From assembly GCF_014287585.1 (NCBI RefSeq), contig NZ_JACOOJ010000004.1, forward strand, positions 62,001 through 126,000: a stretch of DNA of 64,000 nucleotides, read 5' to 3'. Shown here piece after piece: positions 48,120-57,086 of this stretch. The notes beneath the pieces are model-generated. The model did no database searches and was not told the origin of the DNA. It saw only the letters and a list, made by a program, of their open reading frames with translations. How positions within the stretch are numbered: position 1 is the stretch's first letter; the number at the start of each line of letters is the position of its first letter. The translations under genes and the position numbers were made by a program. Source of the DNA: Parabacteroides hominis (lineage in GTDB: Bacteria > Bacteroidota > Bacteroidia > Bacteroidales > Tannerellaceae).

Positions 48120-50057
48120 CTAACGGCGGTACAGATGCTTGAACTCCTCGGCGTAGAGACGCGAGACCCCTGCGCGGTTGTCTATGGCATCGCCCACGAC
48201 TAACAAGGTTGTCAGCGTCAGGTTGTTTTCTTTTACGATCCGTTCCAGGTCTTTCAACTCGCCCCGGTAGATGCGTTCGTCTTTCCAAGTCAGCTTGTAG
48301 CAGGCGGCTACCGGTGTCGTCGGCGGGTAATGTTCTAAAAGTTCTTTCTGTACCTGCCCGGCAATGCCGGCGCTCAGGAAGATGCACATCGTGCTTTGGC
48401 TGGCAGCCAGCTTATGCAACTGCTCCTTCTCCGGCATGGGCGTCCGTCCTTCGCCACGCGTCAGGATGATGGTCTGCACCTTTTCGGGAATGGTGAACTG
48501 GGAACGGAGAGCCGCCGCGGCAGCCTGGAACGAGGAGATTCCCGGCGTGATATGGTAGCTCATGCCGTAGCGGTCGAAGAATGCCATCTGTTCCTGTATC
48601 GCCCCGTAGATGCAGGGGTCGCCCGTATGCAAGCGTACGACGAATTTCCCCTTGTCATAGAACTCTTTCATAAGGGCGAATTGTTCTTCCAGGTTCATGT
48701 CGGCAGAGCTGCGAACCGTCGCACCTTTCTTGGCGCACAGGGTGAGCTCTTTGGGAACGAGGCTGCCGGCATACAGGATCAGGTCTGCATTTTCCAGCAT
48801 CCGCCTTCCCCGGATGGAGATCAGTTCCGGATCGCCCGGCCCGGCTCCGACGATCTCGATGTGTCCTTGTCCCGGTTTTCCTTTTTGCTGACTATCTTCT
48901 TCGTTCCGTACTGCCGATTTGCTGATGGCTATCGCATAAGTGAAGTCTTTCGTCTGCCCCTTTTGTTTTCCCACCAATAACGGGCCGCCTTCTGCACTCA
49001 GGATAGCTGCCGCTTCCGAGACACTGCCCGACCCGGTGACTTTCTTTACTGTGGAAGAGGGGTGAGGTACGGGAATCTTGTCCAGTTCCCCAGCCGGATA
49101 GGTCTTGAACGGGCTGCGCAGGTAGGTGTCCGCCAGTTCCTTTAATATCGGTTCGTCTTTCTTCAGGTCGATGGAGGAGACGTCGGCTATGCTCTTCAGG
49201 TTGAACCTGTAGAAGATGGAGCAGATATACAGGTCCGTGAGGACGGATTTCATGTCTGCCAATCCCTTTTTGCATCCGACACCTAAGTGAAGCACTTTCG
49301 GGAAGAATGACAGGCAGGGGATGGGGGATTTATGATAGTAAGTGGGACTGACCGTGATCAACAGTTCGTATTTATCGAGGTCGATATCTTTATATTTATA
49401 GAAGACATCGACGTGCGGGGGACAGGTTCCCTCCATATAGTCCGTCTCCTTTGTGCGGATATCGAGCAGGAGGGCGGTCGGCCGGCAGTTGACGAAGCGG
49501 GCGACACATTCGTTCATGGCCTTTTTCCTCGAAGCGTTAAACGTCTCCTCGTCTGTCTGCTCGAAGTCGGTTTGGAAGAAACTGATTATGCCTTCTTGTG
49601 GGTTGTAGACATCCTGTTCCCAGCCGTATTGTTTCGAGAAAGTGTCCAGTGCCCAAAGTCCCTGGTTGTCGCTTTGTGTCGTGACAACCGCCTCGGCGCC
49701 CAGTATGCGGGCCAATTCGTGTGTCAGTTCGTTCGCCCCGCCGATATGGCCGGACAGTACCGACACGACATACTTGCCGGTACTGTCGAGGCAGACGACT
49801 GCCGGGTCCGTGTACTTGCTCTTGATGTAAGGAGCGATGCTTCGTACGCAAATGCCCATCGCCCCGATAAATACCATCGCCTTCGATTTATCGAAAAGGT
49901 CGCCGGCCAGTTCCTCGAAAGAGGTGAATGGTTCGACATCGTTATCTGCTTCTCTACAATAGATAACGGTTTTACCTGGATATTCGTCTCGGATTTTGCG
50001 TGCTAACGGCAGGCTGCTTGCCGAAACCACAATGATATTCAATAAATCTTTATACAT
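48120..50057 (-). CDS. Fusion: CbiG + CbiF/CobM
   Basis: The N-terminal ~390 residues are CbiG (cobalt-precorrin-5A hydrolase): VFIGAMGICVRSIAPY, VVSVLSGHIGGANELT, VLHLGVGCKKGLADM. After a linker, GHIEIVGAGPGDPELISIRG opens a CbiF methyltransferase (precorrin-4 C11) with LHTGDPCIYGAI, YHITPGISSFQAAAAAL and CIFLSAGIAGQV. ATG 50057 overlaps the upstream gene by 8 bases; a GTG at 50075 is in frame but less likely. CbiG proves the anaerobic branch. Confidence 0.93.
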   Translation of the reverse strand: MYKDLLNIIVVSASSLPLARKIRDEYPGKTVIYCREADNDVEPFTSFEELAGDLFDKSKAMVFIGAMGICVRSIAPYIKSKYTDPAVVCLDSTGKYVVSVLSGHIGGANELTHELARILGAEAVVTTQSDNQGLWALDTFSKQYGWEQDVYNPQEGIISFFQTDFEQTDEETFNASRKKAMNECVARFVNCRPTALLLDIRTKETDYMEGTCPPHVDVFYKYKDIDLDKYELLITVSPTYYHKSPIPCLSFFPKVLHLGVGCKKGLADMKSVLTDLYICSIFYRFNLKSIADVSSIDLKKDEPILKELADTYLRSPFKTYPAGELDKIPVPHPSSTVKKVTGSGSVSEAAAILSAEGGPLLVGKQKGQTKDFTYAIAISKSAVRNEEDSQQKGKPGQGHIEIVGAGPGDPELISIRGRRMLENADLILYAGSLVPKELTLCAKKGATVRSSADMNLEEQFALMKEFYDKGKFVVRLHTGDPCIYGAIQEQMAFFDRYGMSYHITPGISSFQAAAAALRSQFTIPEKVQTIILTRGEGRTPMPEKEQLHKLAASQSTMCIFLSAGIAGQVQKELLEHYPPTTPVAACYKLTWKDERIYRGELKDLERIVKENNLTLTTLLVVGDAIDNRAGVSRLYAEEFKHLYRR

Positions 50058-51309
50058 GATGTTTGCCTGTTGCACAGAGTATGGTTATAGGATTATGTGA
50101 GTCGACCGTAATGTTCATTTCCGACCGTAACTTCAAGCCGTTTTCTTCGACCGCCTCCCGGAACAGCTTGCTGCTTTCTTCCGAAACGGAGTTGAAGACG
50201 ATCTTGCCGTGCAGACTGTCCAGGTGGGAAGCGACTTTGCAGACTATCTCTTTCAGCTTGCCGCCATGACCGCCGATAAAGACGGCATCTACAATCGTGT
50301 TCTCTTCGATTGACAGGTTCAGGAAGTTCCCGATACGCAGGTCTATGCCGGGAGCGCTGTGCAGCCGTGCATTTGCCCGGATGATGTTCTTGCATTCTTC
50401 CCGCACTTCGAAAGCCTGGATATGCAGGTGGGGATACTGGCGTCGTGCTTCGATCGAGACCGAGCCGGTGCAGGCGCCGATATCCCAGAAGGTGTGGCTG
50501 TTATGCAACTCTAACAAGCTCAAGTCTATCACTCGTATCGGTGCTTTGGTAATCATCTTTGCCCGGTCGTCGAGCAAGACGAACTTCGTGTCGGGTATGC
50601 CTAAGGCCGGTCGTTGCAGCTTGCTGTTCAGGTCCTTTATCAGCAGGACGCAGTTCGGATTGGTGAAACTCATCTCGCTGATTTCCTCGATCGGGTAGCT
50701 TTTATAGATTTTCTCCTTCTTCGGGTTACCCAAGTGTTCGGCTACCCGCATGGTGTAATCCTTGTCCAGATGATATTCCATCATCCTCTTGGCAATGGCT
50801 CTGGGCGTGTGGACACGGTCGGTCAGTACACCGATCAGCGGCCGGCATTCCAGAAACGCCCGGTCGAGTTCGTGCCACGGACGTCCGGTGACAGACACGG
50901 CGTGCATGTTCTCATACGCGATTTGTTCGCGGTGTGCGAATATCTGCAATGAGTTGAAGTAGGGAAACACTTTCATGCCCACCCCTAAAAGGTTTTTCCG
51001 GATGGTGGAAGCGAAACCGAAAAAGAACGGGTCTCCCGAAACGAAGGAGACGATCACTTTGTCTTCCTGGATCAACCGGCTGTATTCCGCGAGGACTGCA
51101 TCTATAGGAGTCTTGATCTCGATCCATACCGCATCGGCGGGCAGGAACGGCTTTACAATCTCGTAATGACGCTTCCCTCCGGAGAAGATATTGTCGTGTT
51201 TGACACTTTTGATGATGACTTCTATATGTTTGGGTTGTGGATTATCATCCATCCCGACCATATAGATGTGTATTTTGCCGTAATTTTCTACTATTTCTTT
51301 AGCCTTCAT
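50050..51309 (-). CDS. Fusion: CbiE-CbiT (CobL-type precorrin-6Y methyltransferase)
   Basis: Residues 1-215 are CbiE (IHIYMVGMDDNPQPKH, VSFVSGDPFFFGFAST); from about 235 comes CbiT with SAM loop FWDIGACTGSVSIEA and VFIGGHGGKLKEIV. Together they methylate C-5 and C-15 and remove the acetate-derived carboxyl. 419 residues. Its ATG overlaps the stop of the gene before it as ATGA. Confidence 0.94.
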   Translation of the reverse strand: MKAKEIVENYGKIHIYMVGMDDNPQPKHIEVIIKSVKHDNIFSGGKRHYEIVKPFLPADAVWIEIKTPIDAVLAEYSRLIQEDKVIVSFVSGDPFFFGFASTIRKNLLGVGMKVFPYFNSLQIFAHREQIAYENMHAVSVTGRPWHELDRAFLECRPLIGVLTDRVHTPRAIAKRMMEYHLDKDYTMRVAEHLGNPKKEKIYKSYPIEEISEMSFTNPNCVLLIKDLNSKLQRPALGIPDTKFVLLDDRAKMITKAPIRVIDLSLLELHNSHTFWDIGACTGSVSIEARRQYPHLHIQAFEVREECKNIIRANARLHSAPGIDLRIGNFLNLSIEENTIVDAVFIGGHGGKLKEIVCKVASHLDSLHGKIVFNSVSEESSKLFREAVEENGLKLRSEMNITVDSHNPITILCATGKHHV

Positions 51310-52718
51310 ACGTCTCTACCTGGTTTTAATTGTTCTGCATCGTTGTAGCATAAAATCGCGTTTACCAAAGTCGCGGCGAGGTTGCTACCGCCTTTCCGTC
51401 CTTCGATGATGAGTTTAGGAATAGAAACAAATGGCTTTACCATGTGTTTGGATTCCTGTACGTGTACGAAACCGACAGGAGCGGCAATGACGCCGGCGGG
51501 AGTGGCTTTCCCTTTCCTTATCTGGTCACAAAGTTCCATTAATGCGGTTGGCGCATTGCCGAAAACATATAAAGCGTCGGGATGTTCCTGTACGGCAAGC
51601 CGGATGCCGGCCTGTGTGCGGGTGATCCCTTTTTCTGTTGCAAGTTGTACAGTACGCTCGTCCTGCAAATAGCATTTCACCTCGATCCCCATGCGCTGCA
51701 AGGCTCCTTTGCGGATGCCGGAAGCGGCCATTGTGACGTCTGTGATGATGGTGCGCACCTCGCCCCGGCTGAATTTTCCGTAGAGGGAAGCCACCGCCCT
51801 GTCGTCAATCCGTAGGATGTTTTCCATATCGAAATCGGCTGTCGTGTGGATGGCATGGAGCAAAGCCCATTTCTTGTCGAGTGGTATTTCTTTGTTCTTG
51901 AGTTCTTTCTCGATGGTGCGGAAGCTGCGGATCATGATGTCTTGGCCGATCCCGACATCCGTTTTCATCTTGATCTCCCCGTAATAGCCGCGCGGTGTGA
52001 TGAATTTGCCGCCGGCCTCGTACGACTGCGAGTTCCCGATCAGGATGACGGTGAACATATCGACCTGCTCCGGGTCGAACGCTGCCAACGTGGTCAGGTT
52101 GACGACTTGCTCTTCGCGTCCAGCCTGGCGGACATAGCCGACTGGTGTTTCGGGTGCACGTTCTTCGAGGAACAACTCCTTGAGGCGATACAGTTGCCAG
52201 TAGCGCCCTTCGCTTTTCGGATTGTAGACGGCTGTCACGAAGTCGCCGGCGGCGGCAGCCCGTATGCGTTTTTCGATCCGCAGCCAGGGAGTCATCAGGT
52301 CGGAGAGGGAGATGATGCAGAGATCATGCCCGATAGGTGCTCCCAGAAGCGAAGCCGCTTTCTGGAACGCACTGATACCGGGCACTACCTCGATCTCCAC
52401 TTGCGGCGCCTCTTTCATCGTCCGCATTTCATATATCAACGGGGCCATCCCGTAGATTCCGGCATCACCAGAACTGATCACTGTCACCGTTTTACCTTCC
52501 GAAGCGTATTTGTAGGCCTCTTCGGCACGTGCTTTCTCACGCTTCATCCCGGTATCGATACATTGGGCATCCGGGCGGATTATATCTTTTATAAACTGGA
52601 AATAATAATTATATCCGATGATCACATCCGACTGCCTGATGGCAGATAACGCCGCGGGCGTTATGTCTTCGCGACTTCCCGGCCCAATGCCGGCAACAGT
52701 AATTTTCCCTTTGTTCAT
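51306..52718 (-). CDS. Fusion: CbiH/CobJ methyltransferase + CbiC/CobH mutase
   Basis: Residues 1-245 are the C-17 methyltransferase and ring-contraction enzyme (TVAGIGPGSREDITPAAL, SSGDAGIYGMAPLIYEM, VYNPKSEGRYW). From about 255 the precorrin-8X mutase CbiC follows, with catalytic His in HAIHTTADFDM and IITDVTMAASGIRK, NAPTALMEL, PVGFVHVQESK. ATG 52718 fits the family start; the TTG-type extension to 52748 reaches the promoter. First gene of the corrin operon. Confidence 0.93.
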   Translation of the reverse strand: MNKGKITVAGIGPGSREDITPAALSAIRQSDVIIGYNYYFQFIKDIIRPDAQCIDTGMKREKARAEEAYKYASEGKTVTVISSGDAGIYGMAPLIYEMRTMKEAPQVEIEVVPGISAFQKAASLLGAPIGHDLCIISLSDLMTPWLRIEKRIRAAAAGDFVTAVYNPKSEGRYWQLYRLKELFLEERAPETPVGYVRQAGREEQVVNLTTLAAFDPEQVDMFTVILIGNSQSYEAGGKFITPRGYYGEIKMKTDVGIGQDIMIRSFRTIEKELKNKEIPLDKKWALLHAIHTTADFDMENILRIDDRAVASLYGKFSRGEVRTIITDVTMAASGIRKGALQRMGIEVKCYLQDERTVQLATEKGITRTQAGIRLAVQEHPDALYVFGNAPTALMELCDQIRKGKATPAGVIAAPVGFVHVQESKHMVKPFVSIPKLIIEGRKGGSNLAATLVNAILCYNDAEQLKPGRDV

Positions 52719-52745
52719 ATGAGCTGTTTGTAAATTAACAGAAAA

Positions 52746-52753
52746 CAAAGGTA
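52746..52753 (-). promoter_or_regulatory. -7 element of the corrin biosynthesis operon
   Basis: Minus-strand TACCTTTG, 28 bases before the ATG. There is no riboswitch-sized leader, since the upstream gene ends at 52767. Confidence 0.5.
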
Positions 52754-52766
52754 CGATTTTATTTAC

Positions 52767-54431
52767 TTAATTTTCCTCTGCGGGTTGATATAAATACCGT
52801 TTAATACTCCGTTTCGGTGTCTTTTCGAATTCTTCCTGGTAAAGTTTGAAGCAGGACACTTTGCTGTAGGCGGGCATTTCGGTGTTTAACTGGTCGATAT
52901 TTTGCTGCATCAGCCCTTCGATCTCGGAATGTTGGATGCCTGCCTTGTCCACTTGTTCCCAGTCCGGATAGATCAGGGCGACCAGTTTGCCTCCCTGCGA
53001 AATGATCAACGACTCCGCTACGTACAACATATTGTTCAGGCGGTCTTCGATTTCTTCCGGATAGATGTTCTGTCCGTTGGAACTTAGGATCATGCTCTTG
53101 CTTCGTCCGCGGATGTAGAGGAAACCGTCTTTGTCGAGCGTTCCCAAGTCGCCTGTCCGCAGCCAGCCGTCGGGCAGCATCACCGCCTTCGTCGCCTCCG
53201 GATTCTTGTAGTAGCCCAACATCACGTTCATGCCGCGAACCAGGATTTCGCCTACTTCGTTCTCCGGATCGTTCGAGTCGATCCGGATTTCCATGCGGTC
53301 GACGACACGGCCTACCGAACCCTGCTTGAACGTGTCCCACTGCTCGTAGGAAACCAGCGGGCCGCATTCTGTCATTCCATAGCCTACCGTATAGCGGAAG
53401 TCGATGGATTTGAGGAACGTCTCCACCTCTTTATTGATGGCCGCACCGCCGATTACGATTTCGCCGAAGTTTCCGCCGAAAGAGGCATTCAACTTTTGGG
53501 CGATCTTCTCGCGTACCTTCTGGTCGACGTACGGTACTTTCAGCAGCAGCTTGATCAACGGTTTTTCCAGTTCGGGGAAAACCTTGTTCTTGATGATCTT
53601 CTCGATGATGAGCGGTACGGCAAGGATCAGCGCCGGGCGAACCGTCGCAAATGCCTCCGCAATGATTTTCGGACTCGGTGTGCGTGTCAGGAAATGAACG
53701 TGGCAGCCTTTATTGACGGAGTTCAGCACTTCGAAAGCCAATCCGTACATGTGTGCCATCGGCAACATGCAGACGATGTTGTCTCCCGGATGGATGAACG
53801 GCAGCCGGTCGTAGGCAAACTGCGTGTTGCTCCACAGGCTACGGTAGGGGATCATCACTCCTTTCGAGAAACTGGTCGTGCCGGACGTATAGTTCAGGAC
53901 AGCCAGTTCCTCCGGGTCTTCGACATGATATTTCACATCGTTGGCGGTGAAGGAGCGGGGGTATTTTTTTCCGAAATATTCGTTGATGCGGTTGCGCACG
54001 GTACGTACCTCCTTATTCTTGCAGTCGATGATGGAGAAGTTGTCCAGCATCATGAACAGCTTGACTTCCGGCATCATCTTTTCGTTCAGGTTCTCCCAGT
54101 TGCTGGAACCTGCCAATACGGCTTTCGCTCCCGAATGGTTGACGATATGATGGATATTGTCGGGTTTGAACTCATGCAGGATCGGCACGGCAACAGCCCC
54201 GTAAGCCAGTATTCCGAAAAAGCAGATCGCCCAGTTGGAGGAGTTACGCCCGACGATGGCTACTTTGTCGCCTTTCTTGATACCGGCATGTTCCAGCAGG
54301 ATGTGGAACTTCTCTATCCGCCGTGCGACGTCTTTGAAATGAAAAGTATGTCCGTTGTAATCGGAGAAAGCGGGGAGGTCCCAATGCTCCTTCATGCTTC
54401 TCTCTATAAGGCCCAAGAAACGATTATCCAT
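52767..54431 (-). CDS. Long-chain acyl-CoA synthetase (AMP-forming)
   Basis: Activates fatty acids as acyl-CoA. The AMP-binding core has LNYTSGTTSFSKGVMI, VGYGMTECGPLVSYE, GWLRTGDLGTLDKDGFLYI and RSKSMILSSNGQNIYPEE. 554 residues, no signal peptide. Membrane-associated members are usual. It ends 49 bases before the corrin operon start on the same strand, but a separate -7 box serves that operon. Confidence 0.93.
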   Translation of the reverse strand: MDNRFLGLIERSMKEHWDLPAFSDYNGHTFHFKDVARRIEKFHILLEHAGIKKGDKVAIVGRNSSNWAICFFGILAYGAVAVPILHEFKPDNIHHIVNHSGAKAVLAGSSNWENLNEKMMPEVKLFMMLDNFSIIDCKNKEVRTVRNRINEYFGKKYPRSFTANDVKYHVEDPEELAVLNYTSGTTSFSKGVMIPYRSLWSNTQFAYDRLPFIHPGDNIVCMLPMAHMYGLAFEVLNSVNKGCHVHFLTRTPSPKIIAEAFATVRPALILAVPLIIEKIIKNKVFPELEKPLIKLLLKVPYVDQKVREKIAQKLNASFGGNFGEIVIGGAAINKEVETFLKSIDFRYTVGYGMTECGPLVSYEQWDTFKQGSVGRVVDRMEIRIDSNDPENEVGEILVRGMNVMLGYYKNPEATKAVMLPDGWLRTGDLGTLDKDGFLYIRGRSKSMILSSNGQNIYPEEIEDRLNNMLYVAESLIISQGGKLVALIYPDWEQVDKAGIQHSEIEGLMQQNIDQLNTEMPAYSKVSCFKLYQEEFEKTPKRSIKRYLYQPAEEN

Positions 54432-54476
54432 AGTGATATAATTTTAAAAAGAACCGGAATATCCGTGAGAATGTTG

Positions 54477-54484
54477 CAAAGATA
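54477..54484 (-). promoter_or_regulatory. -7 element of acyl-CoA synthetase gene
   Basis: Minus-strand TATCTTTG, 46 bases before the ATG. Confidence 0.5.
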
Positions 54485-54520
54485 GCAAAGAAACGATATG
54501 TTTTACGGAATGATGGTACA

Positions 54521-54581
54521 GTTTCATAGGCATGAAACAAAAATTCCATAGGCAGGGAACAAGAGTTTCATGCCTATGGAA
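54521..54581. repeat. CATAGGCATGAAAC-type palindromic cluster
   Basis: GTTTCAT/ATGAAAC (54521-54538) and TTCCATAGGCA/TGCCTATGGAA (54544-54554, 54571-54581). Between two same-strand genes; may end transcription of the DUF1080 gene. Confidence 0.7.
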
Positions 54582-54618
54582 CAGAAGTTTCATGCGGAGG
54601 GAATAAATCCGCGCCCGT

Positions 54619-55272
54619 TTACCACGGGGTGACCGTCACGTTGCGGAACTGGACTTCCTTGCCTTCGCTCTGCAAGCCGATGTAACCTTCTTTTACTTTG
54701 TTCGTCCCGGTGTTCTGGTAAACTCCGTTGATGTAAACCGTGATGACGCCGTCTTTTACGAAAATGTTGGCTTCGTTCCATTCACCGGCAGGTTTTTCGC
54801 TGTCCGGGTTGCTTTTGCGTACGACCGGGAAGGCAGGACGCGGCTGTCCGGATTTACCCTGGTATTCGGCCAGGTCCGAACCGCCAAGCAGGACGAAATC
54901 GCCGGCATTGTCAAGCATCAGGTTACATTCGATACCGTTCGGGAACGGGTTTTTCGGGTCTTCGATCAGCAGGAAGATGCCGCTGTTCGCCTTTTCCTTG
55001 CCGTTCGGCCAGCGGTATTCTACATGCAGTTTATAATCTCCGTATTTTTCTTTCGTGTACATGTATCCGAATGGCTGTCCCGTGATGTTGATGACGCCGT
55101 CTTTTACGGAATATACCTGTTCGGCTGGGACGGAATTCTTGTCGACAACGAAGTTCCAGCCGGAAAGATCTTTCCCGTTGAACAACTTGGTTGTTTTCTG
55201 TGCACTTGCTTCGCTACCGGAACACAAAAAGGCGGCAGCCACTACTGCCATTGATAACATTCTTTTTTTCAT
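54619..55272 (-). CDS. Secreted DUF1080 (3-keto-disaccharide hydrolase-like) protein
   Basis: Signal peptide MKKRMLSMAVVAAAFLCSGS, then a jelly-roll DUF1080 domain: KLFNGKDLSGWNFVV, YGDYKLHVEYRWP, NSGIFLLIEDP, PAGEWNEANIFVKDGVITVY and the C-terminal GYIGLQSEGKEVQFRNV. Some family members hydrolyse 3-keto-glycosides; this one has not been linked to partner dehydrogenases here. 217 residues is a typical single-domain length. Confidence 0.9.
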   Translation of the reverse strand: MKKRMLSMAVVAAAFLCSGSEASAQKTTKLFNGKDLSGWNFVVDKNSVPAEQVYSVKDGVINITGQPFGYMYTKEKYGDYKLHVEYRWPNGKEKANSGIFLLIEDPKNPFPNGIECNLMLDNAGDFVLLGGSDLAEYQGKSGQPRPAFPVVRKSNPDSEKPAGEWNEANIFVKDGVITVYINGVYQNTGTNKVKEGYIGLQSEGKEVQFRNVTVTPW

Positions 55273-55296
55273 GGTCTTACAAAATTATTTATATGA

Positions 55297-56985
55297 TTAA
55301 TCAACAATAAGTTTACGATAACGGACGCGTTTCGGTTCCACGTCGCCCAACTGTTTGCGCTTGTACTCTTCATACTCCGAGTAGGAACCTTCGTAGAACA
55401 CGACATTCGAATCCCCTTCGAACGAAAGGATATGCGTACAGATACGGTCGAGGAACCAACGGTCGTGGGAAACGACAACCGCACAACCGGCGAAGTTTTC
55501 CAGCCCTTCTTCGAGTGCCCGGAGCGTATTCACGTCAATATCGTTGGTCGGTTCGTCGAGCAGCAACACATTTGCTTCCGCTTTCAGCGTGAGGGCCAGA
55601 TGCAGGCGGTTCCGTTCGCCACCGGAGAGCACACCGCAAAGTTTTTCCTGGTCGGCTCCCGCAAAATTGAATTTGGAGAGGTAGGCGCGGGAGTTGACTT
55701 CCTTGCCGCCTACGCGGATGAACTCTTGTCCGCCGGAAACGACCTGATAAACGGTCTTCTTCGGATCGATATCTTTGTGTGTCTGGTCTGCATAGCCGAC
55801 CTTTACCGTTTCGCCCACTTCGAAAGAGCCTTTGTCGATGCTTTCCATTCCCATGATCATCTTGAACAACGTGGTCTTACCTGCACCGTTCGGACCGATC
55901 ACGCCGACAATTCCGTTTGGCGGCAACATGAAGTTCAGGTCGTCAAACAGCAGTTTGTCGCCGAATGCCTTTGCTACATGCTGGGCCTCGATCACCTTGT
56001 TACCCAGGCGCGGGCCGTTCGGGATAAAGATTTCCAGTTTGGCTTCCCGTTCTTTCTGGTCTTCGTTCAAAAGGGCTTCGTACGAATTCAGGCGAGCCTT
56101 GCCTTTGGCCTGACGGGCTTTCGGGGCCATATTGATCCATTCCAGCTCGCGCTCCAATGTCTTACGGCGTTTACTAACCTGCTTTTCCTCCTGTGCCATA
56201 CGTTTGGTCTTTTGATCCAGCCATGAAGAGTAGTTTCCTTTCCAGGGAATACCTTCTCCGCGGTCCAGTTCCAGAATCCATCCGGCCACATGGTCGAGGA
56301 AGTAACGGTCGTGTGTGATGCAGATAACCGTGCCCGCATATTGTTGCAAATGTTGCTCCAGCCAGTCGATCGACTCGGCATCCAAGTGGTTGGTCGGTTC
56401 GTCCAGCAACAAGACATCCGGCTGCTGCAACAACAAGCGGCAGAGAGCCACACGGCGGCGTTCGCCTCCCGACAGCGTATCGACCACCTGGTCTTCAGGC
56501 GGACAGCGCAGGGCATCCATCGCCCTTTCCAGGCGGCTGTCGAGGTTCCATGCGTCGGTTGCATCTATCTTATCTTGCAATTCGGCCTGTCGGTTGATCA
56601 GTGCGTCCATCTTGTCCGGATCTTCGAGCACTTCGGGATCGCCGAATTTTTCGTTTACTTCTTCATATTCCTTGAGGGTGTCCACGATATCCTGTACACC
56701 TTCCTGAACGATTTCCTTTACCGTCTTGCCCGGTTCCAGTTTCGGATCTTGCTCCAGATATCCGACGGAATATCCGGGTGAGAAAACCACTTCTCCCTGG
56801 TATTCTTTTTCGACACCGGCAATAATTTTCAGCAATGTAGATTTACCGGAACCGTTCAAACCGATGATCCCGATCTTAGCTCCATAGAAAAAGGACAGGT
56901 AAATATTTTTTAATACTTGTTTTTGAGGCGGAAAGACTTTACTCACGCCTACCATCGAGAAAATAATTTTCTTGTCGTCTGCCAT
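55297..56985 (-). CDS. ettA: Energy-dependent translational throttle protein EttA (ABC-F)
   Basis: Two ABC cassettes without membrane domains: Walker A GLNGSGKST and GPNGAGKTT, signatures LSGGERRRVAL and LSGGERNRLHL, Walker B DEPTNHLDAES and DEPTNDIDVNT. The inter-domain linker is arginine- and lysine-rich. EttA binds the ribosomal E site and gates the first elongation step by ATP/ADP state. 562 residues matches EttA and not the longer drug-resistance ABC-F types. Confidence 0.95.
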   Translation of the reverse strand: MADDKKIIFSMVGVSKVFPPQKQVLKNIYLSFFYGAKIGIIGLNGSGKSTLLKIIAGVEKEYQGEVVFSPGYSVGYLEQDPKLEPGKTVKEIVQEGVQDIVDTLKEYEEVNEKFGDPEVLEDPDKMDALINRQAELQDKIDATDAWNLDSRLERAMDALRCPPEDQVVDTLSGGERRRVALCRLLLQQPDVLLLDEPTNHLDAESIDWLEQHLQQYAGTVICITHDRYFLDHVAGWILELDRGEGIPWKGNYSSWLDQKTKRMAQEEKQVSKRRKTLERELEWINMAPKARQAKGKARLNSYEALLNEDQKEREAKLEIFIPNGPRLGNKVIEAQHVAKAFGDKLLFDDLNFMLPPNGIVGVIGPNGAGKTTLFKMIMGMESIDKGSFEVGETVKVGYADQTHKDIDPKKTVYQVVSGGQEFIRVGGKEVNSRAYLSKFNFAGADQEKLCGVLSGGERNRLHLALTLKAEANVLLLDEPTNDIDVNTLRALEEGLENFAGCAVVVSHDRWFLDRICTHILSFEGDSNVVFYEGSYSEYEEYKRKQLGDVEPKRVRYRKLIVD

Positions 56986-57086
56986 GTTTCAAATTATATG
57001 TATTTATATGATCATTTTTCTTCGTGGACAAACTTACATAAATATCTTCATAGTTTATATATGTCGGATGAAAATAGCGTGTATTT

